DNA of 64,000 bases from Planktothrix sp. PCC 11201 (lineage in GTDB: Bacteria; Cyanobacteriota; Cyanobacteriia; Cyanobacteriales; Microcoleaceae), in the NCBI RefSeq assembly GCF_900009135.1, contig NZ_LT797688.1, positions 743,722 to 807,721 of the forward strand, written 5' to 3'. Of this stretch, positions 19,011-27,649 are shown one piece after another. How positions within the stretch are numbered: the stretch's first letter is position 1; the number at the start of each line of letters is the position of its first letter. The notes under the pieces are model-generated. The model saw only the letters and a list, made by a program, of their open reading frames with translations. It made no database searches and was not told where the DNA came from. The position numbers were made by a program, and so were the translations under genes.

Positions 19011-22000
19011 TCAAATCGCGGAGTTCCGAAGGCGATGGGTTAAAGTGGCAACACAAGCGACTAATTCATTAGCCACAATGGGTTTAGCCAAGTGGATTTG
19101 AAATCTGGTGTCCCTAGTGAGGGAGCCTTTAGTTTCTTCTGGATTTGCTGTTAATCCGATGACGGGAATTGATGATCTGTTTCTGACCTCATCCCCAAAT
19201 ATATAGGCCTCCATGTCCGGCATTCCCATATCTGAAACTAAGACATCGGGGGAAAACTCCTGAATCATCAAGAGTGCTTCCTGAGCGGAGCCTGCCATTT
19301 TTACTTGGGCCCCAGCTTGGGTTAGAATCGACTCGACTAGAGCCCGGGTCTCAGCTTGATCATCAATGGCTAAAACTCGCAAGCCGGTTAAATTAATGGA
19401 GTTGATCACCGGATTTTGAGCCGGGGGCGGTTTTAGAGACGTGCCAATATTCGGCATGGCTTCGCCCGGGCAGGTCTCTACAGATTTCATTAAGGGTAAC
19501 TGCACCGAAAACGTCGCCCCTAAATTTTCGCCTAAACTGTTCGCGCTGACTGTTCCCCCATGCAATTCCGTTAGGTGTCGGACAATGGCGAGTCCCAGTC
19601 CCAAACCCCCAAATTTGCGGGTGTTTGTCCCATCCTGTTGACGAAAATAGTCAAATACATAGGGTAAAAACTGAGGATTAATACCAATTCCGGTGTCTTT
19701 GACCTGAATTTGGACTTGATCTTCCCCAGATTTTAAGTAAATCTCAACAATACCCCCGGGGGGAGTAAATTTAATGGCATTAGATAATAGATTCCAGATA
19801 ATCTGTTGCAGTCGGGTTTCATCCCCCAAAACATAGATTAAAAGGGATGAGAAACCAGAATTTTGAGCAATTTCAAATCTGACTTGAATTTCTTTGGCTT
19901 CGGCGGCTAATTTAAAAGTTTCTATCGCCGAGGTGATGATTGTAATTAAATTAACGGGTTGTTTATGTAAGACCATATTTCCCCGCAACATTCGAGAAAT
20001 ATCTAATAAATCCTCAATCAGTTGGGTTTGGAGTTTCGCATTGCGTTCGATGGTTTCTAAAGCCCGGGCTGTGCCTTGGGAATCGAATTTACGAGTTTGT
20101 AGGAGTTTTGTCCAACCCAAGATCGGATTTAAGGGCGATCGCAATTCATGGGATAAAACCGTGAGAAACTCATCCTTAATCCGGTTGGTCATTTCGGCTT
20201 GCTCCCGGGCGGCCTGTTCCCTGATTAGCAGTTGTTCCCGTTCCTGTTCGACTCGTTTACGATCGCTCACATCCAAAAACGCCCCAATCACCCCCCGAAT
20301 CTCCCCCACTTCATCTCGTAAAGGAACCGCCCGACCATAAATAAAACGAACTTCCCCATTTTCAAAAACAAACTCAAATTCCGACTCGATATTTTCTCCC
20401 GTCCGTCCCGCCTGCTGCATGGGCAAATCTTCTGGGGGAATATCTTGGCCCCGGCGTTGAATCTTGAATTCAAAGGGATAGGAGCCATCCTCGGGAGTCG
20501 CCGTCACCACCGAACCCGAGGGCAACTGCACCAATTCATGGGCAGCCCGGTTCGCCGTCATCTGGTGGCACTGGGGGTCATGGGCAATCCAGACCGCCGC
20601 CGGAACGGTTTCCATAAAGGTTTTTAACTCCTCGGCCCTAGCTGTTGCCTGGGTTTCACTTTGGCGCAGGGCTAACTCTATTCGTTTGTAGTCCGAAATA
20701 TCAACGGCTGCACAAGTGATCCCGATAATTTCATGGTTAGGGTTGTAGAGGGGTTCAATGGTTAAATCAAAATAGTATTGCTGTCCCTGGCTGAAAATCG
20801 GGACTTCCTCTCGCGTCCCGATCCCGGTTTCCAAAACCCGGCGTTTAAGTTGAGTCAGTCGAGCGGCTCCCTCCTGGGGTAACAACTCAAAATCAGTGTT
20901 ACCGATAATCTCCTGATCGGATTGGTGGAGGGTGGGATTATGAACCCAGGTATAGCGGAGGGTTTGATCCTGATTAAATAAGGTAATTGGCGCACTTTTG
21001 AGGGCGACCCGTAATCGTTCTTCGCTTTTAAGTAAGGTCAATTCTGCCTGTTTGCGCTTGGTAATATCTCGCCAATAAATCGCTAAACCCTGTTCGTAGG
21101 GGTAGACATGAACTTCATACCAGAGGTTGTCTTCAACCAAACAGGTTTCAAAATGGTCAGCCACCTGAGTTTGGATTACCTGACGTAGTTTTTCCTTGCA
21201 CTTAAAGCCCAATAAGTGAGAATAAATATCCCAAAAATTACGCCCTAATAATTCCTCTCGGGTTTTACCAGAGAGCCGTTCTGACGCTCCGTTCACATAG
21301 GTTAATTGCCACTGATGATCTAAGGACAAAAAGCCATCGGTAATACTTTCGAGAATATCAATCACCCGGGCTTTAGTATTAATTAATTCTTGCTCTCGAA
21401 TTGTGGCTTCTTGGCGGAGTCGGGTCATTTCCAAAATCGACCGGACACGGGCCAGGAGTTCCCGGGCAGAAAAGGGTTTAATTAGATAGTCGTCGGCTTT
21501 GGCTTCTAGGCCTTCAATCAGGGCATTTTCCCCCGCCCGGGCGGAAAGCAGAATAATTGGAATCCGTTGAGTGTCCGGATCATGGCGCAGAATTTGTAGC
21601 AATTCAAAGCCGTTCAATTCGGGCATGATCACATCGGTAATCACTAAATCGGGTTTTTCTTCCCGAATGCTCTCTAATGCGGCTAACCCACTATTTACCG
21701 CTTTTATCTGATATTTCTTGCTCAGTAAACGCTGAACATAGTTGCACAGATCCGGGCTATCATCCACTAATAAGATTTGGGGAAGGGGTAATTGGGGGGG
21801 GGGCATCTGTTGAACTTCAACCACAACATCGGTTTCCGCAGACCAACTCTTGACTTCATCTAAATAGGTCGTCATCGTGTTGGAGGGGGTCAGATGGGTG
21901 ACACCAGGGGAATTGGGCGGACGGAGATTAACTTGCTCCGCCGGGAGATGACTATAGCCGGAGGGAATTGAGACTTTGAAACAACTGCCCTGTCCTGGGA

Positions 22001-22727
22001 CACTGGTGACATTAATCGTGCCACCCTGTAATTGGATTAATTCCTTGACCAAGGATAAACCCATGCCCGATCCTTGATAGTTTCTCCCTTGTACAGACGT
22101 GCCATGGCAGGTCTCTACCGGGGCGCGGTAGAACTGTTCAAACAGACGGGGGATTTCTTTGGCTCGAATCCCAATTCCGGTGTCCTGTACTTCTAATTCA
22201 ACGCCATGGGAGACCCAGCGCAGAGAAAGAATAATTTGACCTTTAAATGTAAATTTAAAAGCATTAGATAGAAGATTTATTACTATTTTTTCCCACATTT
22301 CCCTGTCAATATAAACGGGTTCGGGTAGGGGGGGACAGTCTATAATGAACTGTATTCCCACCCGTTCGATGCCTGAACGAAACATACTCGCCAGTTCGAT
22401 TGTTAAAGTGGCTAAATCCGTAGGTTCATAGACTGCTTGAATTCGTTCGGCTTCAATACTGGAAAAATCAAGGAGAGTATTAACCAATTTGAGTAATCGT
22501 AAACTATTACGTTTGGCGACTGTTAACTGTTCCCGTTGAGAGAAGTTAAGACAGTCTTGACTCTGGAGAATTTCTTCAACCGAACCCAGAATTAAGGTCA
22601 ATGGAGTCCGAAATTCATGACTAATACTGCTTAAAAACGCCATTTTTGCTGGGTTGAGTTCCCCTAGGAATTCAGCCCTTTGCCTTTCGGCTTCGTAGGT
22701 TTGAGCATTCGAGAGGTTAGTGTTCAC
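19011..22727 (-). CDS. Double hybrid sensor histidine kinase (HK-REC-PAS3-HK-REC)
   Basis: A 1,238-residue soluble sensor with two complete kinase modules. Order: HisKA/HATPase 1 (His37 in 'SSISHEFRTPL'; 'GSGMGLSLVKELIQLQGG'), receiver 1 (Asp365 in 'LVITDVIMPELNG'), three PAS-type domains (about 440-840), HisKA/HATPase 2 (His860 in 'LSHELRSPLNPIL'; 'GGLGLGLAIVRHLTELHGG') and receiver 2 (Asp1166 in 'VLVSDMGMPD'). It has no membrane segment, so signals are probably cytoplasmic. The start is a GTG with no strong ribosome binding site. Downstream, 20 bp away, is the GAF protein. Ligands unknown. Confidence 0.92.
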   Translation of the reverse strand: MNTNLSNAQTYEAERQRAEFLGELNPAKMAFLSSISHEFRTPLTLILGSVEEILQSQDCLNFSQREQLTVAKRNSLRLLKLVNTLLDFSSIEAERIQAVYEPTDLATLTIELASMFRSGIERVGIQFIIDCPPLPEPVYIDREMWEKIVINLLSNAFKFTFKGQIILSLRWVSHGVELEVQDTGIGIRAKEIPRLFEQFYRAPVETCHGTSVQGRNYQGSGMGLSLVKELIQLQGGTINVTSVPGQGSCFKVSIPSGYSHLPAEQVNLRPPNSPGVTHLTPSNTMTTYLDEVKSWSAETDVVVEVQQMPPPQLPLPQILLVDDSPDLCNYVQRLLSKKYQIKAVNSGLAALESIREEKPDLVITDVIMPELNGFELLQILRHDPDTQRIPIILLSARAGENALIEGLEAKADDYLIKPFSARELLARVRSILEMTRLRQEATIREQELINTKARVIDILESITDGFLSLDHQWQLTYVNGASERLSGKTREELLGRNFWDIYSHLLGFKCKEKLRQVIQTQVADHFETCLVEDNLWYEVHVYPYEQGLAIYWRDITKRKQAELTLLKSEERLRVALKSAPITLFNQDQTLRYTWVHNPTLHQSDQEIIGNTDFELLPQEGAARLTQLKRRVLETGIGTREEVPIFSQGQQYYFDLTIEPLYNPNHEIIGITCAAVDISDYKRIELALRQSETQATARAEELKTFMETVPAAVWIAHDPQCHQMTANRAAHELVQLPSGSVVTATPEDGSYPFEFKIQRRGQDIPPEDLPMQQAGRTGENIESEFEFVFENGEVRFIYGRAVPLRDEVGEIRGVIGAFLDVSDRKRVEQEREQLLIREQAAREQAEMTNRIKDEFLTVLSHELRSPLNPILGWTKLLQTRKFDSQGTARALETIERNAKLQTQLIEDLLDISRMLRGNMVLHKQPVNLITIITSAIETFKLAAEAKEIQVRFEIAQNSGFSSLLIYVLGDETRLQQIIWNLLSNAIKFTPPGGIVEIYLKSGEDQVQIQVKDTGIGINPQFLPYVFDYFRQQDGTNTRKFGGLGLGLAIVRHLTELHGGTVSANSLGENLGATFSVQLPLMKSVETCPGEAMPNIGTSLKPPPAQNPVINSINLTGLRVLAIDDQAETRALVESILTQAGAQVKMAGSAQEALLMIQEFSPDVLVSDMGMPDMEAYIFGDEVRNRSSIPVIGLTANPEETKGSLTRDTRFQIHLAKPIVANELVACVATLTHRLRNSAI

Positions 22728-23097
22728 AGGTTCAGCCCCATTTTGCTCGGTGATTCAGAAAAATATTGGATCGGAAGATCTTGAATAATTTGATGTCATC
22801 ATTGCCTAATCTAATTTTATCCTAATGGAAAAGGTTCGGTTTGGCTATTTTACCCTCAATTAACACTGTATAAATGCACACCTAATTTTAAAGCCAGTTG
22901 GACTGGGAATAAATTCAAGCAATAGGGAGTTTAATCCGTTAATTGTGCTACCGCTTGTTGATCTTTAACATTGATAAAATAATGTAAAAATCATGAATCA
23001 TTAGATGCAATTTACCAGATATTGTGTTAACCCTAGCATCTACCTAAAGATAGACTTATTTTTTAAATCCAAAATTTATCAGTATCAAAAACTCATA
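22728..23097. other. Intergenic region with no gene seen
   Basis: AT-rich, with no open frame of note. It is bounded on the right by the terminator at 23098 and presumably holds the promoter of the large histidine kinase. Confidence 0.5.
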
Positions 23098-23143
23098 AAA
23101 AATGCAGTAGAGATCAATAATTATCTATCTCTACTGCATTTTA
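23098..23143 (-). terminator. Intrinsic terminator downstream of the YkvA gene
   Basis: A perfect 13-bp stem ('ATGCAGTAGAGAT' at 23102-23114 with 'ATCTCTACTGCAT' at 23127-23139) with a 12-nt loop is followed on the minus strand by TTTTTT. It sits 25-70 bp after the stop codon of the YkvA gene. Confidence 0.85.
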
Positions 23144-23166
23144 GATTGATATTATAAATATTCTCT

Positions 23167-23472
23167 CTAGCTAACGGAAACATCCACAACGGTTTGATCA
23201 TGACCCATTGAATCAACTGGATTAACCTCTGTTGCTTTCTGGGTTTGTTTGCGACGGTTTAACCCTTCAATCAATAATTGAGATACTTCGGTCACTAAAA
23301 TTGTAGCAATAATCCCATCATCTAACCATCCAACAATGGGCAGAAAGTCGGGAGAAATATCTAGGGGACTCACCAAGTAAATTAAACTTCCTAAAATTAC
23401 AACCCAACGATATTTCGTATTCCGTAGCGTCACACGATACCAATTATAAAAAGATTGAATCAGATTTTTCAT
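23167..23472 (-). CDS. YkvA (DUF1232) family membrane protein
   Basis: A 101-residue protein with the DUF1232 signature 'LGSLIYLVSPLDISPDFLPIVGWLDDG' split over one membrane segment and an 'SPLDISPDFLP' turn. The family is widespread and uncharacterised. The C-terminal 30 residues are polar and low in conservation. ATG start at 23472; a strong terminator follows. Confidence 0.85.
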   Translation of the reverse strand: MKNLIQSFYNWYRVTLRNTKYRWVVILGSLIYLVSPLDISPDFLPIVGWLDDGIIATILVTEVSQLLIEGLNRRKQTQKATEVNPVDSMGHDQTVVDVSVS

Positions 23473-23611
23473 TTTACAGTTCCAATATTGCCTACCTGTA
23501 TCTAAGATGACAAATCCTATGGGGATTGAGAAGTGTAGAAAACCCTGTAGGGTGGTAGGGATGTTCCACCCCTGTTATTTCCGTAATCCTTGGGTGTTCA
23601 GATGTTCTATC

Positions 23612-24529
23612 CTAGGTAAACAAGGCTTGTACCTTTGTGGCCCAATCAACCTTTAATTTTCGTTGAGCATTTCCCCCATTCAATGCAATTTCTACCCAAC
23701 CATGGGAACCCACTAAGGCGACAAAGTGACCCAAGGGGACATCGCCATAGGTTTGACCCGTACCAATCAGGTAGGACGAACCGGAAAGAATTTGCTGTTG
23801 GGAATTGAGGTTTTTTTTGAATTTCTTTTGCTTTTTTTTATTCAATTTTTTACTTTTCTTATTTTTGGCTTTACTAATCGCCACATACCAATTTTTATCA
23901 GCTACTAATTCCCTGGGAATATTGGTGACTAAATTTCCAAATCCATCAATATATTGAATACATCCCTGTATTTTTAAATCATGGACTTGACAAGGCGGTA
24001 AAGATAACCTGACTAAAGTTTTGGGATCAATTATGGTTCCCAGTTGTTCCAGGGGAACACCGGATGCTAAATGAGCGCCAACCGAAGCAAAAATATCTCG
24101 ACCTTGAAAGGTTGTACTCGGTTTAGCAGTACGCCAATATTCGGGATGATTTAATTCAACCGCAATTAAGTTGTTGCGATTTATCTCCTCCATTTCACAA
24201 GTTAAAAAAGGTTCTAAAATTCCCGTCAATAATCCATTATCCGGCCCCACCAAATAATTGTTATTAAATTGAATTGCGATCGCCCTTCTTTGGGTTCCCA
24301 CCCCAGGATCAACAACAGCAACATGAACTGTTCCTTCCGAAAAATAGGAATAAGCATTCATTAAACAAAATCGACCATTGGCAATATTTTGAGGTGGGAT
24401 TTCATGGGTTAAGTCAATGATATTAATTCGAGGATTAATTTGACTAATCACCCCTTTCATTACCGCGACATAAACATCTTTTAAACCAAAATCTGTTAAA
24501 AGTGTTATAATTTTATTATCCTGATTCAT
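23612..24529 (-). CDS. SAM hydroxide adenosyltransferase (DUF62/chlorinase fold)
   Basis: A 305-residue member of the SAM-dependent fluorinase/chlorinase fold. Non-halogenating members hydrolyse S-adenosylmethionine to adenosine and methionine. The N-terminal domain shows 'ITLLTDFGLKDVYVAVMKG' and 'VAVVDPGVGTQRRAIAI' with the Asp and Arg of the water-activating triad; 'FQGRDIFASVGAHLASG' supplies the following His. The C-terminal beta-domain contains an unusual lysine-rich insertion (about residues 225-245, 'KNKKSKKLNKKKQKKFKK'). An upstream TTG at 24535 is possible, but the ATG at 24529 is likelier. It is divergent from the DUF3598 gene with only 30 bp between the starts. Confidence 0.88.
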   Translation of the reverse strand: MNQDNKIITLLTDFGLKDVYVAVMKGVISQINPRINIIDLTHEIPPQNIANGRFCLMNAYSYFSEGTVHVAVVDPGVGTQRRAIAIQFNNNYLVGPDNGLLTGILEPFLTCEMEEINRNNLIAVELNHPEYWRTAKPSTTFQGRDIFASVGAHLASGVPLEQLGTIIDPKTLVRLSLPPCQVHDLKIQGCIQYIDGFGNLVTNIPRELVADKNWYVAISKAKNKKSKKLNKKKQKKFKKNLNSQQQILSGSSYLIGTGQTYGDVPLGHFVALVGSHGWVEIALNGGNAQRKLKVDWATKVQALFT

Positions 24530-24559
24530 TATCAATGTTATTAATTAATTGAATTAAAA

Positions 24560-25405
24560 ATGAACAGTCAATGGCAAAATTTTCTAAAAAATATCGGAGA
24601 ATGGCAAGGGTCTTTCGCTCAATTATCACCCCAAGGAGAATTGATCACTGATATTCCCAGTCATCTCACCCTAGAAAGTTTCAATGACAATCAAACGGCA
24701 CGACTGACCCTAAAACGATTTTATCCTAATTCTGATCCCACTGCTCCACCGGAAGTTAAAGAATTAGTCCGAGAATATCAATCTCTGGGACGAGATCTTT
24801 TATTTTTTGAGAATGGTGCCTTTTCTCAAGGAACAATTCAACTGTCTCCCGTTTCACAATCTGGTGCAGAATTTGGATTTATTTATGAAAATCAACGGTT
24901 ACGTTTAGTAGAACTATTCAACACCGATGGTCAGTTAGAAAGTTTAACATTAATTCGAGAAAAACGTCGGGGAACTGATATCGTTAAATATCCTCCCTTT
25001 ACCATTGAGGCGTTATTAGGAGAATGGCGAGGAGAAGCAATGACCATTTATCCTGATTTACGTTCTCCTGAATCTTATTCAACTCGAATGCAGTTACAAT
25101 TAGATAATGATCATCAACTTCAGCAAAATCTAACTTTTGGAGTTCAGGAAACTAAAATATCCTCAAAAGCAAGAATTGATGGGTCTATTCTTTATTTTGA
25201 TCAAGGAAAAAACCCCGTTAAAGTAATATTATTACCCGATGGGGCTTCCGCGACAATTCCTGAGAAAGTAGAGTTAGGGAAACCCTGCTTTTTTGAGGCG
25301 GGTTGGTTAATTAGACCGAATCTTAGACAGCGCTTAATTCGTCAATATAATGGCAAAGGAGAATGGGTGAGTTTAACCTTAGTTACTGAACAAAAACAAT
25401 CCTAG
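24560..25405 (+). CDS. DUF3598 (lipocalin-like) protein
   Basis: A 281-residue cyanobacterial protein with two calycin/lipocalin-like halves: 'NFLKNIGEWQGSFAQLSPQG' at the N-terminus and 'EALLGEWRGEAMTIYPDL' near residue 150. The repeated 'GEW.G' suggests an internal duplication. DUF3598 proteins are frequent in cyanobacteria and plastid-bearing algae and have no assigned enzyme activity. The gene is complete, and the stem-loop at 25426 follows it. Confidence 0.82.
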   Translation: MNSQWQNFLKNIGEWQGSFAQLSPQGELITDIPSHLTLESFNDNQTARLTLKRFYPNSDPTAPPEVKELVREYQSLGRDLLFFENGAFSQGTIQLSPVSQSGAEFGFIYENQRLRLVELFNTDGQLESLTLIREKRRGTDIVKYPPFTIEALLGEWRGEAMTIYPDLRSPESYSTRMQLQLDNDHQLQQNLTFGVQETKISSKARIDGSILYFDQGKNPVKVILLPDGASATIPEKVELGKPCFFEAGWLIRPNLRQRLIRQYNGKGEWVSLTLVTEQKQS

Positions 25406-25425
25406 GAGTGAGTTTTTCCCACCCT

Positions 25426-25483
25426 AAACCCGATTAAATTATCGGGTTTAAAGTTAGAGGGCGAGAAGACCTCGCCCCTACGG
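25426..25483. terminator. Paired hairpins between convergent genes
   Basis: 'AAACCCGAT'/'ATCGGGTTT' (25426-25449) is a perfect 9-bp stem, and 'GGGCGAG'/'CTCGCCC' (25459-25477) a second one, ending in 'CCCTACGG' like the 59-bp repeats. They lie between the convergent DUF3598 and rtcB genes and could end both transcripts. Confidence 0.65.
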
Positions 25484-25488
25484 AATTT

Positions 25489-26670
25489 TTAGCCTTTGAC
25501 ACAGAGAATTTGTTTCAAAGTTGCCACAACTTCAACTAAATCTGATTGTTGTTTCATGACTTCATCAATGGATTTATAAGCACCCGGAATTTCATCAATA
25601 ATTCCTGTATCTTTCCGACATTCAACTCCTTTAGTTTGTTGAACTAAATCATCTAAAGTAAAGGTTTTTTTGGCTTTAGTTCGAGACATTAAGCGCCCCG
25701 CTCCATGGGAACAGCTACAGTAACTATCATGATTTCCCTTGCCTTTCACAATAAAGGATTTTGCCCCCATTGAACCAGGAATAATCCCATAATCCTGTTC
25801 TGCTGCGCGGACAGCACCTTTACGAGTTACATAAACTTCCTCGCCAAAATGCAGTTCTTTTTCAGAATAATTATGATGACAATTAACTTCTAATAAGGCT
25901 TGAGTTGGTTTACCACCCGCCACGGCTGTTTCCACAATTCGTTTAAACCGTGCCATCATAATATCTCGGTTAAATCGAGCGTAATGTTGCGCCCATTGTA
26001 AATCATTCCAATAGGCTGCAAATTCAGAAGTTCCTGATACAAAATAAGCTAAATCTGGATCGGGAAGTTTAAGTTCTGCTAATTTTGCTAGGTTTTTTGC
26101 GGTGTCAATATGATTCTGGGCTAACATATTTCCAATATGTCGAGAACCGGAATGTAACATTAACCAAACGTTGTTTTCTTCATCTAAACACAGTTCAATA
26201 AAATGATTACCACCTCCTAAAGATCCCATTTGTTTAATCGCTTTTGATTCTAAGTTTTGAACTTTAGAATGCAGGTCTTTAAATTCTCGCCATCCTTGCC
26301 AATTGGTGACAGCTTTTTCAATATGTTTATTTTGATCAAACCCCACCGGAATTGTTGCTTCAATTTCCTGGCGAATTTTTTTGAGTTTCCCCTCCACTTG
26401 TTCAGCAATAAAAGGTAATTTGATCGCACACATTCCGCAACCAATATCGACCCCCACAGCCGCCGGAATAATGGCTTCTTTTGTGGCAATTACAGAACCG
26501 ACTAATGCCCCTTTTCCTAAGTGAACATCGGGCATTAAAGCAACGTGCTTGAAGACAAAGGGCAAAGAAGCGACGTTTTTCGCCATTTGGGTTTCTGCTG
26601 AACCTAAATCGTGATTCGCCCAAGATAGGACGGGTTTAGGGGTAGAAAGATTTAACGTTTCGTAAGGCAT
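25489..26670 (-). CDS. rtcB: RtcB-family RNA ligase
   Basis: A 393-residue RtcB, which joins 2',3'-cyclic-phosphate and 5'-OH RNA ends using GTP and Mn2+. Metal and guanylation motifs are visible: 'VDIGCGMCA' (near 74), 'GSLGGGNHFIEL' (near 150), 'HSGSRHIGN' (near 173), 'EVNCHHNY' (near 262) and 'SCSHGAGRLMSR' with the predicted guanylated His near 322. The length suits the shorter bacterial RtcB branch. No archease or rtcA is adjacent. It converges with the DUF3598 gene. Confidence 0.95.
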   Translation of the reverse strand: MPYETLNLSTPKPVLSWANHDLGSAETQMAKNVASLPFVFKHVALMPDVHLGKGALVGSVIATKEAIIPAAVGVDIGCGMCAIKLPFIAEQVEGKLKKIRQEIEATIPVGFDQNKHIEKAVTNWQGWREFKDLHSKVQNLESKAIKQMGSLGGGNHFIELCLDEENNVWLMLHSGSRHIGNMLAQNHIDTAKNLAKLAELKLPDPDLAYFVSGTSEFAAYWNDLQWAQHYARFNRDIMMARFKRIVETAVAGGKPTQALLEVNCHHNYSEKELHFGEEVYVTRKGAVRAAEQDYGIIPGSMGAKSFIVKGKGNHDSYCSCSHGAGRLMSRTKAKKTFTLDDLVQQTKGVECRKDTGIIDEIPGAYKSIDEVMKQQSDLVEVVATLKQILCVKG

Positions 26671-26773
26671 AAGAATTTTATGGGGTATCTAAATATCAAT
26701 CTATGTCAAGCATATTACATTTATACTACACTGTCAAGAGGAGTGCGGATTTATACTAGGGTTAAGCTGGGTG

Positions 26774-26886
26774 AACTAGAAACGAGGTTTCTAGTTTGAC
26801 TTACAAGATGAATCAGATTGTAGGGGCGGGTTCTGTAATAATTTTTGTTTCCCACTAATAACTTTTATAAACCCGCCCCCTAGGAG
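26774..26886. repeat. Inverted-repeat hairpins between rtcB and GNAT genes
   Basis: 'AACTAGAAAC'/'GTTTCTAGTT' (26774-26796) is a perfect 10-bp stem with a GAG loop. Further on, 'TAGGGGCGGGTT' and 'AACCCGCCCCCTA' pair imperfectly across about 40 bp. Both look like members of dispersed repeat families. Confidence 0.65.
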
Positions 26887-26931
26887 TCATAATATATTTA
26901 ATCCCAAAATTAAGTTAAACTAAAATCTCCT

Positions 26932-27576
26932 ATGTATTCAACTAACCCTGAAATTGAATTTAAGCAGATTCAGAATATTGATCATCCTGATTTTGAGACT
27001 GCGATCGCACTTTATGAAGAAACATTTCTATCTCCAGAACGAATTCCAACGCCTTGGATACGGGAAGCAATTTTAACTCAAAAAACTCAACTCTGGTTGG
27101 GTTATTTTCAACAAGAATTTGCCTTGATATCAATTTTATATCCCCTGCCTGGTTCTAACTTTATCTTATTAGCTTATTTAGCAACAATCCCCCATTTAAG
27201 AAATATTAAAATCGGTTCTCAATTTTTGAATTATCTGATAGATTTAGTTAAAAAAGAGTCGAAAACCTTAGTCTTAGAAGTTGAACATCCTGATTTTGGA
27301 GATCATCGAGAATTAAAGCAGCGTAGAATTGCCTTTTATAAACGGTTGGGTGCAAAAGAATTACAAGATATTATTTATATTTTACCTGCTTTAGATGGAA
27401 CTCAAACTACAGAAATGATCTTGATGATTATTGATGATAATAATTCGGAAAAGATCCAAAAAACTGTTGTTCAACAGTTAGTTAGAGAGTTATATATAGA
27501 AATATATCATCTTGATTCTGATGAACCTATTTTTAACTGGATTGAGGATATTCAGGACGATATTGCTTTGATTTGA
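26932..27576 (+). CDS. GNAT-family N-acetyltransferase
   Basis: A 214-residue protein with a GNAT core: 'NFILLAYLATIPHLRNIKIG' (about 84-103) corresponds to the acetyl-CoA-binding motif A region, and 'RRIAFYKRLGAKEL' (about 138-151) to motif B. The glycine-rich pyrophosphate loop is weak ('RNIKIGSQF'), so CoA binding should be regarded as likely, not certain. Substrate unknown. The N-terminus begins with 'EIEFKQIQNIDHPDFETAIALYEETF', typical of GNATs. Monocistronic. Confidence 0.75.
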   Translation: MYSTNPEIEFKQIQNIDHPDFETAIALYEETFLSPERIPTPWIREAILTQKTQLWLGYFQQEFALISILYPLPGSNFILLAYLATIPHLRNIKIGSQFLNYLIDLVKKESKTLVLEVEHPDFGDHRELKQRRIAFYKRLGAKELQDIIYILPALDGTQTTEMILMIIDDNNSEKIQKTVVQQLVRELYIEIYHLDSDEPIFNWIEDIQDDIALI

Positions 27577-27649
27577 AGCAACCACAAAGATACGAATAAA
27601 GCCGGAGTCAGGGGATTTGGGTATACCTGATGCCAAATTCTACTAAAAT

